A DNA stretch of 64,000 nt from Laccaria trichodermophora (taxonomy: Eukaryota; Basidiomycota; Agaricomycetes; Agaricales; Hydnangiaceae). Position 1 is the first letter of the stretch. Every line of letters starts with the position of its first letter. Shown piece by piece: positions 12,701-22,261 of the stretch. The DNA lies in contig JACTVC010000011.1 of assembly GCA_018417955.1 (NCBI GenBank), positions 122,262 through 186,261 of the forward strand, given 5' to 3'. The translations under genes were made by a program, and so were the position numbers. The notes under the pieces are model-generated. The model did no database searches, was not told the origin of the DNA, and saw nothing but the letters and a program-made list of their open reading frames with translations.

Positions 12701-13486
12701 ATGACGCACCAACGGAAAGGCAACCCAAAGCCGACTCAAAGCACCCCTCTCATAAAGCTCTCAGAAGACGAGCAATGGCGCCTCATAAATCAATCTGGCG
12801 TTCTGAAGTCACTCTCTAAAGAAGGAGACCTCTCTAGTCCACCAATGTCCGCAGACGATGAAGCGACACCCCTCGGAGATGAAGTCTTCAATGCGTTGCT
12901 GCTTATAATTCCATTCTCCTTTCTCTTGCTGATGATGGAGATGTAGGTACGCTCCATTGGCTCTTGTACTCGACGATGACAAAACGACAGCCTCATTCTC
13001 CATCAATACGGCAAGAACGCTTCCCTCTCCGCCATTACGGACAGGATGATTCCTGGCGTCCCTAGTACGTGCATTGCTGAAACTTTGCTCTTTGTTGGAT
13101 TTCCGACGTATCTCTTACCAGTTTTGTCGATATTCATCTTTTACAGTGAGGATGCTTCAACTATTCTGGTGCATATTGACGTTCAATTTCTAGCAACTCG
13201 CTACAAACAGCGCCGGAGAATGCAGTTTTTCTTCTTCCTTCTCTCCATCTTGGTTGGCAGTAGAATGATCTATATCATCAACTATGCGTCGTGGCTTACC
13301 AACTTAAAGCAGGTCTGTCTTTGTCGTGTCGATACTGTGTCCTTGTACCCATCTTTGATCTAGTGTCCTCCACTTGCTACAGTCTGGATTTATACCATCG
13401 TCCAGCTCGATCTAGGACCGGCAGTGGCAGCTCTTGCTCTGACTGCAGGTTTTGTGTGGTGGAAAGACCTTAAGCTTTCTTTCTGA
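12701..13486 (+). CDS. Conserved fungal multi-pass membrane protein, unknown function
   Basis: The N-terminal cytosolic stretch reads SEDEQWRLINQSGVL, followed by a first membrane helix (EVFNALLLIIPFSFLLLMMEM), a gap with LIHYQYGKNA, a second helix around LPVLSIFIFY, a third (MQFFFFLLSILVGSRMIYII), and a last one (WIYTIVQLDLGPAVAALAL) ending GFVWWKDLKLSF. Four or five short introns are needed. It resembles an uncharacterised fungal family I have seen annotated as a DUF7719-like protein, but that link is uncertain. It shares an 84-bp divergent promoter with the FAF1-like gene. Confidence 0.65.
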
Positions 13487-13558
13487 TGTTTTGACCGCCA
13501 GCGTAATTATTATGTCAAAAATAGTCAATAGATGTAGCCCCCAAAAGGGCAGCACACA

Positions 13559-13792
13559 ATGCCAGTGGACACCGACATTTCCAAAGTTTTAGTCAAAGGC
13601 CGCATGGCCAATGAGTCTGTGAAAATGACAAGTTATGGCGACGTGACGAAGATTCATATATGCTCGATGATACGCCAAAAAGCCGGATTTGATCTTGAAA
13701 CGGCACGGCACCTTATACGAGCAAGAGTTGAAGCTCAGGCAGTTCAATTTCGCCCCCTTCCTCATCACACCCCATCACCTTCGTCCAGCTGA
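13559..13792 (+). CDS. Possible small ORF (77 codons), doubtful
   Basis: A single open frame starts at an ATG at 13559 (MPVDTDISKVLVKGRMANES) and ends with HTPSPSSS. It has no recognisable family, and its last 28 bp overlap the C-terminus of the ankyrin-like gene on the other strand. It begins 73 bp after the stop codon of the membrane-protein gene, so it may simply be that gene's 3' untranslated region. Confidence 0.25.
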   Translation: MPVDTDISKVLVKGRMANESVKMTSYGDVTKIHICSMIRQKAGFDLETARHLIRARVEAQAVQFRPLPHHTPSPSSS

Positions 13793-15319
13793 GAGACTAA
13801 CAACTCAACCTTCCGCTGTAACTGTGTTAGCAAAGTCGGAGCAGAATTTAGTCTAGGACTCACGCGAAATGTAATGGTACGCCCTTCCAGGGTATCCCGC
13901 AGCACCCTCAGCTGCCATTTCAATCGTCGGCTGCACGAGCTCTGGATTTGCGTCTTGTGCCGATCAATTCGATCCACGAAAGCCTTGTGGACACGATCAT
14001 CTCTAGCAAAGTAATAAGACTAAGGGCAAGTCAGCATTAGCTGTGTCAAAAGAAACAAAAGAAAGACTGCGTATACAGGGATTTTATCGCCCGCAATTGA
14101 TTGAAGAACCACAGACCATGCCCCCATCATCAAAAGATCACTTTATCAGAATCAGCTTGCGTATCTGAAAAAACCTTCCAGGAAATCAGATGCTCACGCT
14201 GTAGCGTTGGCGATACTGTAATGAAATAAAAGACACGTCCTTGTTAGGCATGAGAGGTCGACTTACTAGTCCTCCAAAGACGCTATCAGGTCGGCTTTTC
14301 CAAGTTCTTTCGTAGCAAATCTTCGAACACTGGCACCGGCAAGGTGAACTGGTTTTCCTTCCATGCTAGAATTCAAAGCACGTGAGACGGTGGACACTTG
14401 AGCCCATACCCATTTGTCGCCTTCGCTCATGATCAAGGTTTGCATAAAAGAAGCGATGAGATCGGCCTGCGAATTAGCCAAGCCCTCGTTAATGGCTAAT
14501 TTCAAGCCGACCCCTGTGAAAAGGGTTGAACGCATCCATCAAGGCGAAACGGATAACCCACGCAGAGCTTTCAAATATGTTTGCGTTTGCGCATTCCGAA
14601 GATCTTGGTCTTCTAAGTAATTCACCCAACGCGAAAAGGCACCAAGAAGTACAATCGCAACATCTTTATTACCGATACGTATGGCATGAACGAGAGGTGT
14701 TTCACCGCCAGAGCTTTGTAAAAGAAGCTGGCCATAGGTAAGCGCAGACATACGGTTCATAAGAGTAAGAGACCCACATGGAAAGCGTTGTCTCGAACTT
14801 GCATCAGAAACATAATATCCCTCTGCTCGACAGCTTTCATGACTTCATACGGCTGGATGGAACATGAGCAGAAGTCCCGAATCACGGAAGAAGACAAGAA
14901 TGCTACCTGAAGACCAGACCAAGAAGTAGGTGATTTTGTTGGTTGAGTGGTCATAAAAGATTGGACTAGCGACTTGAGTGATGACGGCGAGGGCAAAGAT
15001 TCACTCAGCCGTCGTATGCGTGGAGCAGGAACTTGTTGTAGTTCGGCTACCTGCTCAACTGATGGCGGGGATATACGTAATAAATGTCTTGAAACCGCCT
15101 TCGGTGCAAGATTTTCGGCTTCTCGCTGAATGAAACCTGGAGGTTGGATTAGACTGACTTGACAGAAAAGAAATTGAACTTGCTAGTAGTTGGAAGGCGT
15201 TCGGGTAAGCACGGTTCCGAAAAAACACGCCTCCTTGAGATAGGTATCTGTATGGTCCTTGACGAGGGTTCCAGAGCTCCGGCCAGCGCTAGAACAACGG
15301 GGGCATTGTTGAACTGCAT
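13765..15319 (-). CDS. Ankyrin-like repeat protein, unknown function
   Basis: The clearest repeat-like segment is GGETPLVHAIRIGNKDVAIV LL, which has the ankyrin TPL-H-A pattern. Other exons read IQPYEVMKAVEQRDIMFLMQVRDN, VGLKLAINEGLANSQADLIA, KWVWAQVSTVSRALNSSMEG and, at the C-terminus, helical LKWQLRVLRDTLEGR and LLTQLQRKVELLVSQLDEGDG. The 5' end is unclear. An ATG at 15319 opens MQFNNAPVVLALAGALEP, but two reading frames remain plausible between 15150 and 15319, one containing TYLKEACFFGT, so the true start and first introns need transcript data. It is divergent from the Dicer gene, 276 bp away. Confidence 0.6.
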
Positions 15320-15368
15320 TGCAGACGAGGTTAGCCAGACGTGAGCAAGTGAATTGAAGGAAATTCGG

Positions 15369-15378
15369 TATATATAAA
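15369..15378. promoter_or_regulatory. TATA-like element in ankyrin/Dicer divergent promoter
   Basis: The stretch tatatataaa lies 50 bp from the ankyrin-like start and about 218 bp before the Dicer start. Its place in the gap fits the minus-strand gene better, but it could serve either direction. Confidence 0.35.
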
Positions 15379-15595
15379 CTCGAACGACGAAGTGGCTTTA
15401 CAACTTTCTGGACATGAAACTGGGGAGGCAGTGAGCAGGCAGTGAGTCAGTTAGTCTATCATTGCCGACGATGTGAGAGCAGCCAACTTGGGGCAGTGAT
15501 TCTGAGATCAAAACGTTGAACCGTTACGTAATGAACGCCTCTTGCAAACTTCGAAACGGTACTGAACAAGTACTCAAGTACTTACCTTACTCTCT

Positions 15596-18500
15596 ATGTT
15601 GAAGGTATGGAAACAAACCTGGAAAGAGAAAGAAGCCTCGCGAAGATCACTATGCGACCACGGCCAGGACAGTGATCAGGATGTCGCATCTGGAAACACT
15701 TCTTCCATGAACGCGTCCAAGGCGGGCCCCTCTGACACGGCCCTGGTGCCGGTGTCCCCTCCCTCACGGACTGGCTCAAAGAGACCGAGAAAAAGCTCTG
15801 CATTCCCTCTCAATTTTTCATGTTCTGAAAGACCCGTAAAGTTACCCAGAACCACTCACGACCCACTCAGAAACCAACCTCCTGAAGTCCTGGATTCTGA
15901 ATTAGCTGTCAATGACGCTCCCACCTTCTTTTCTTCGTTAAAAGAGCAAATCTTGGATAAAGCAAAGCGCGAAAATGGTAATTCTGATTTTATCTTTGTT
16001 CCACATTTGCCTTACTTGCTTTCCAGTTATTGCCATCATCCCATGTCTAGAATGTCACTTGTTTCATCGTACTCGCATACCGTGGACACTAATCGTTTGT
16101 TACAGCTGAAACCATTTTCAAGGAGTACTTGATCTGGGCAATCGAAGTCGAGTGGACGCGGTTCAAGGCACCGCGTCGCATCGCGTTCATCGTTGTGGAG
16201 TTAAGACTTTCTACTCGATCCTTTGGATGAAACTGAAATGGTTTTAGGGATAATTTTAACGGGGAAAGATATTATGATGAGATCAAAGACCAGTTCCCTG
16301 GAATTTCTGTTGGATGGTACGAACAAGACGCGCGCGAGTTTGAGGCAGATCGCTGGGAAGCGGTATTCAAGCACGACGTTGTGATTGCATTCGCCGACGT
16401 AAGCATGAAGTCAAAGTCATTCGGAGAGTAAACTAAAACTCCCTTTGGCCAGTTGTTGTTGAATTCCCTCCTCAAAGGTGTCCTTGCAATGCCACAACTC
16501 CATACCTTGATGATAGATCATGCCCAAAATATAAAAGATCAAGACTCCCATTCTCCTATGCCCATTGTAAGGGTGATGGACGAGTTTTATCAAGCCACAG
16601 TTCCATCTTTCCGGCCTCGAATTTTCGCTCTTGCGGCCCTGCCAAATGACTTGCATTTTGACTCCGAGATGCTAAAACTGGAGCTCATATTGGATGCAAA
16701 AGTTTTTGGCATAGCCGAAACTAAGAGAGTTGACATTCTGTCATTGCCTGACCGCCCAAAGGAATTGGTGATTATGTATAACACGGCGACAGGGATCGCA
16801 GAAACCCGTCTTTCCAAACAATTGCATCAATTCGATCCTGATGAATCCATATTTCCGGCTTACTTCCGAGCATCCCGTCATGCTCTCCTCGAAGTGGGAC
16901 CTTGTGCTCAAGACTTGGTTTGGCGCCGCGCACTTAAGGACATCGAAACAATGATTCCTTCTTGGTACAACAGCATGGACGACGACGAAGAAACACGGAC
17001 TTCGATTCTCAGGGCGAAACAAGGCATTCGCGATACACTAAAAAATTGGCCATTCACGATGCCCAATTTGGACCCCTCCTCCAAAGGCTTCAATGTCACT
17101 CACAAGTTTCGTAGGTTAGTGGATATTCTTATGACCTGTGGGTCGTACGGAAAAGGGTTTAGAGGTATAATCTTTGGTTTGTCATGTTTCCATTCATTTG
17201 TGATGTGAAAGACTGAAATTAGACTTAGTGCAGAGGAGAGCGACCGCTCTCGTCCTTGTTGATCTGTTTCGTAGTCTCTATCATGAGCTCAGGTTTATTC
17301 GACCTTGCGCGCTCTTTGGACATTCGTTTTCGGACTTCAAACAGCATGTCAGTCAGTCTCTGTAAAACATAAGGAGGTTCTGACCACCCCATAGCAAGAG
17401 ATTTTCCATGGTTTTGTGAATGGAGAATATAATTTACTAGTTGCGACCAAATCGACGGAAGATCTCGAAATTCCCGGAGCCTCTATGGTGATTCGGTAGG
17501 TTACCTTCTGTGGACCAGTGTTCTAAATAACCTTCTGCCAAGTTACGACCTATTTGATAGTCAAACCTCACACGCTTACGCGAGAGCTCGGACGTGTGGA
17601 CGGGAAAGCCATTTGATTCATATGGTTGAACGGGGTAATGATATGCATCGCCACATTTTGTCGCATATCATGAACGCAGGGGCTGATATCTTACGATGGA
17701 CTGAAGCTCTCTACGAAATGGCCAATAACTCTGCCCCCGTTCCACCCCGCGACATCCGAGAATCGGTGAATCCTTATCATTCAGATAGCGACGACGAGGA
17801 TTCATCTGAAGAATATATAACGGATCCCACTACCAGTGGTCGAATTTACATTCAGGATGCTACAACCGTCATTTACCGTTTTACTGCAGGCCTGAAATCG
17901 AGTGGATTTCATCTTGAGGATGATACGTCTCTGTTTGATCTCAAAGAGATTCACAGTGGCTTTGGGACGACCAACACACATGTCTGCTCAGTCACGCTCC
18001 CTGGCACACTTATTGACAACATTTCGGGTTGCCCGTCTTTGTCGAAGTCACAAGCGAGACGGTCTGCATGTTTCGAAGCTTGTCGCGAGCTATCGAATGC
18101 TGGCCTCCTCGACTATCGAATGGTTCCTCTTCCCCCTTTCTTGTTGCGACAGCATAATGGCCTCCCGGTGCCATTGACGGATAAAGATGAAAGACCCTCT
18201 AGCACTCGGTGCTACCCTCGCAAATTCCCAAACTTCTGGGCCAATTCCATCACTGGCCCTATTGTCCGTCTTTACCCAGTTATTGTTTCCATGTGTCCCG
18301 ACGCAGGCAACTTCGCAGATTTTGCTCCCATCTTGATACTCACTCGACGACCGCTACCTCGTCTGGAAGGCTTCCAATTGTTTTCATCTGGCATCTCATC
18401 CAGTGTTCGGTTTCAAAGGGCTGCTGTGCTGCAGCTGAATGATACCCAACAACACCTTATCAATCAATACACAAACAGAGTCTTTCGAGCTATCTTAAAC

Positions 18501-21257
18501 AAACCATTGACTTGTTCTTTGGAAGACTCCCTGTATTTTATTGCTCCCTTGACAAACTCATGGTCCTTCACGCTTCAAAAGGGTTTGGACTTTCCAGATG
18601 TATCCGACTCTATTTCTTGGGATTTGGTCAACTTAGCTGCTCTAAATTGGGCAATTCCTATCAGGGCTGGTTCGGCCGATGAACTTGTATTGGACTTGAA
18701 AGATGCAGTCGTTCAAGATCGATGGGTTGAATTCACTCGCCGATATAATGTGAGCGAGGTTCGACGGGACATGACGCCGCTGAGCAAACCAGATGACAGT
18801 CCGGTGCGTTGTTTAAAGCCAAGTTCAGCTATTTTCATCTGACTCACGACAGCGCGAAGCTGACTACGAAAGTTTGCTAGACTTTTGTAAAGCGAGGCGC
18901 AAAGGGTTTGAAGGTTTGAAGGATTATCACCAGCCCATTATTCAGGTTGAACGGGTTTCCCCCGTCGAGAACCACTTGGATCCGACGTCAAAACCACTCG
19001 CACCGCCGTCAAAAGCGCCCGCTAAGTGTATGTACGCAATTCATAATTTTTGAAGCGATTTTACTCGGCACCCAGATCTCATCCCAGAGCTGTGTGCCAA
19101 GTTCACACTTCCAGCGAGGTACATTTTCTCACATGCATGTATCTTAACCTCTCATGTTCTGTTTCAATAGCACCTTGCGCACTGCCCTGCTGCTCCCGTC
19201 TATCATGAGAAGGATAGACGATCTTCTGATCGTAAAAGAATTGAATGCCAGATTTTTTGATCACGCGATTCGGGAAGACCTTCTACATGTGTCTTTATGT
19301 GCGCCCTCTGCCGGTTTGGAATACAACTATGAACGTTTTGAACTTCTCGGTGGGGTCCTCCCATCAATCAGACTTTCTCTTCGCTGATGCGCCTCAAGGT
19401 GATGCGTTTCTCAAGTATCTCTGCACGATTTATGTTTTCGTGGCCGAGCCTACTCAAAATGAAGGATCGTTGCACATCGCCCGTCAAAAGCTTATCAGCA
19501 ACAAATCCCTTTTGGAGAATTCAAATCTTATAGGATTACCCGTGTATATCCAGGCGAAGCCATTTCCTGCAAAATCGTGGCAACCACCCAACTTTCGCTT
19601 AACACCTCGAACCACAAAAATGATAGTCGACAAATCTGACGAGGAAGCCGTTACTCCCGTGATTCTTGGTTCTGAGATGAGCTCCGATGCCGTAGAGGCT
19701 GCCTTCACGCGGACTTCGACCGCTTGCAACCCTCACGCATCTGGTCTCGATCCGGCGGTAATAAATGAAACCTCAGACGTGAACGAACGTGATCATCCAT
19801 TCTACGGGAAGAAGAATAAGAAAAAGGCGCGGCAAGATGAGCAAAGCTCACAATGGCTGGGCGATAAGGTAATCCATCAGTTTGAACTTGGCTGGTATCC
19901 GAACCTAATCAATACTCCAATACTAGGCAGTTGCTGATGTTGTTGAAGCAATTATCGGCGCAGCATACATATCTGGTGGACGTGAGACCGCTTTGCAAGT
20001 TACCAAGGCTTTGGCCATTCCCATCTCTAACATTAATCGGTGGTCGGACTTTGGCCGCAATGTTTCTACACCTCCGCCAGACGCAAGCGCGAAACTGCGC
20101 CCAGAATCCACCTCGGCCGTTGAAAGGATAATCGGTCACAATTTTCAACGACCACACTTACTTGCTCAAGCTCTGGTTCTCTCGCAGTTGCCTTAAATTA
20201 TTGGTCAATAGCTGATCCTCCTTTACAGACCCATTCATCTATGCAAGGTCATGAAAGTGCGTCTTACGGACGACTTGAGTTCATTGGAGATGCTATTCTG
20301 GATTTCAGTGAGTTCATTTTTCGTTTTTGTATCTGGAGGTGCCCAAACTTTGATGATAGTGGTGATTCAGCATATTTTCGATCGGGACCAGACATTATCC
20401 CCTGGAGCGTTGACGCTATTGAAGGTAAATTTGTCGTCAGATCTTGTTGCCCTTACTACGTAGTTAATTACAGTGAACTGATGATTTTCCAGGGCGCTAT
20501 GGTCTCGAATTCCGCGTTGGCCGCTGTTTGTGTTTCGTCAGGGTTGCGAAAACACCTTCTCTTCGAATCGTACCAGCTCGCAGGCAGTATCGAAGTCTAC
20601 GCAAATGAATTAAAAGCACGACAACAAAAGGAGTACCTTGCTGCGGAGCGAGAAGGAAGGTCACCAGGCCAATATTGGCTTGGGATCGAGCCTCCCAAGG
20701 TGCCTACGTGCTTTTCTCCATCAACGCGTGGTTACAGCAACTAAACCCCTCCTTTCGTGGAGCAGGCACTTTCCGACGTGGTAGAATCGATCATAGGCGC
20801 TCTCTACATCTCAGATGACTTTACTCCAATCGGTGCGGAGCGATTGTTCAACAACGTGCTGAAACCATTTTACGACAAGCACATTACTTTGCAAACCCTG
20901 TCGCACCATCCAACCAAGATTTTGTTTGAACTATTTCAAGCCCAAGGCTGCCATCTTTTCGAGATCTCGAAAGAAAACAATGCAGAGAAGACACTTTGCT
21001 ATGGTAAGGCCTTGAAGCATTCATTACTTGTTTTTGACTGAAGCTATCCACTAGTGCTTGTTCACGAAGTTATCTTAGCGAGTGCCGAGGACATCACGCC
21101 CACACTAGCAGCGCGCCAAGCTTCAATTTTCGCATTAGATGCTCTGCAGGGTGATGCGGAATTTATGAGAAGGATCTGCGATTGCAGAACGCAGTCATCA
21201 AACAAGCAACCTCGAAGGAAGAGCGAGTTTGAAGAAGAGCTTTTGACGCTTCAGTGA
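15596..21257 (+). CDS. DCL: Dicer-like ribonuclease III with degenerate helicase
   Basis: The spliced protein should be about 1,500-1,600 residues. Order: a disordered basic N-terminus (SKRPRKSS); helicase ATP-binding region; helicase C region; Dicer dimerisation domain (AGLKSSGFHLEDDTSLFDLKE to SQARRSACFEACRELSNAG); a long platform/PAZ-like region; RNase IIIa (YERFELLG-DAFLKYL with ADVVEAIIGAAYISGG); RNase IIIb (GRLEFIGDAILDF with LSDVVESIIGALYIS); a C-terminal dsRNA-binding domain (HPTKILFELFQAQG to ARQASIFALDAL). Both RNase III centres keep their E/D...D/E residues. In contrast every helicase motif is altered. A 42-nt exon (16027-16068) places RENVIAIIPCLECH where GxGKT should be. DECH is LMIDHAQNI, TAS is ALAAL, and motif VI is HAYARARTCG. 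There are about 18 introns, and the start could lie elsewhere in the first exon. No Argonaute or RdRP gene lies in the window. Confidence 0.92.
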
Positions 21258-21336
21258 AGGAGGGACATGATGGGGACCAGATAATGATAGTAGAACCAAA
21301 TCTATGATAAAAAAGATTGGCAGAAAACTTCAAAGC

Positions 21337-21703
21337 TCAGGCCGCGCCGCTGCTTTTCTTCCTGGAGCGCTGTTAGCAAAAGCCCGAGATGAAAGAAAGC
21401 TGAGAAAGACAGACAGTTGGAGGTAACTAGCACCGAAAGGAATGGCGAAGCCAACGGCAAGGTACAGCCCCATTTTCAAACCAAAAGTTGCCTTCTTCTT
21501 GCTATTATTTCCAGGAAGGTCGAACGGAAGGTGCTAAACATTGGATGTGATGAGGCCAGGGAGCAACCAGAACACCGTTGGCAATGACATACGTGATAGT
21601 GACCATGGTCGGACCGCAATGAGGAGGTGGTGTGAAGAGATCGCGCACGGGCTAAAGCCTGCTGACGCACAATGGAAGAACGAGCAATGATGGACAGAGC
21701 CAT
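21337..21703 (-). CDS. Cytochrome c oxidase subunit of the COX7C/yeast Cox8 family
   Basis: This is a small nuclear-encoded inner-membrane subunit of respiratory complex IV. The start at 21703 gives a mitochondrial presequence, MALSIIARSSIVRQQALARA, with the maturation-site-like RSLHTTSSLRSDHGHYH. After one intron it reads HLPFDLPGNNSKKKATFGLK and a single membrane helix MGLYLAVGFAIPFGASYLQL. A short final exon reads RSRKKSSGAA. In-frame ATG codons upstream (to 21763) would only lengthen the presequence. The last intron uses a non-ideal gtcttt donor, so the exact C-terminus is less sure than the family. Confidence 0.8.
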
Positions 21704-22261
21704 TTCTTTGGAGCTACTTAGTCTGGAGCTGCTGGAGGAAATGTAAGTAACAATGCGGGACATGCCGCCTGCACCTTGTAGTTCAACAAACGTAAACAGA
21801 GCATGCACGCAGGCTTATCAGTGGTTGATCAGTGGCTTATCTGCCCGCGAGCACGGATCTTCGTCTGTTGATCAGTTATGGTGAAACTTGAAGGTGAACG
21901 TTTGCCTATGGTACTACTACTTTGATTGATCACACCAGCTTTGGAAAGTAGAAAGGATATCTGTGGTTGGGACGTCCATCTGCAAAGGTTTTTTTTCCGA
22001 GTAAGTAGCAAGGCCCTTTCTCACAAGACTTGGAGAGGGAAACTCCGGGGACTGCTATAGCGCCCTCGTTTCTCTGTGTCCCACGAGCTCTCCTGCGTTT
22101 TCTATTTTCTCCTTGGGAGTGACATTCACGGTCCCGTGAATGTTACTGCGTGACACCTCTATCAAGCTTACAGACCTTGTGACCCAAAATCAATGTTCCC
22201 ATGTTCAAGAACCGCCAGAACCCTTTTCGCAGTTAGATTACGCTCTTCCACCATCTTCACA
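21704..22261. promoter_or_regulatory. Divergent intergenic region between COX7C-like and ALDH genes
   Basis: No gene is seen in this 558-bp gap. It contains GATA-like TTATC words around 21812-21840 (atcagtggttgatcagtgg) and the 28-bp quasi-palindrome described separately at 22119-22146. Confidence 0.4.
22119..22146. promoter_or_regulatory. 28-bp quasi-palindrome upstream of ALDH (candidate operator)
   Basis: The left arm 22119-22131 (gtgacattcacgg) and right arm 22134-22146 (ccgtgaatgttac) are inverted copies with one mismatch and a 2-nt spacer. The centre reads CGG-N2-CCG, the inverted CGG triplet pattern bound by Zn2Cys6 dimers. It lies 47 bp before the upstream ATG and 116 bp before the downstream ATG of the aldehyde dehydrogenase gene. 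Confidence 0.55.

Noticed and set aside
12617..12739. Upstream in-frame extension of the FAF1-like gene
   Set aside because: It would place the start inside the first exon of the divergent membrane-protein gene, and the downstream ATG gives a natural N-terminus.
15975..16105. Missing Walker A motif explained by a skipped exon in Dicer
   Set aside because: I searched this intronic stretch in all frames. The only in-phase exon (16027-16068) aligns with the motif I strand but encodes IIPCLECH, so the motif is really absent.
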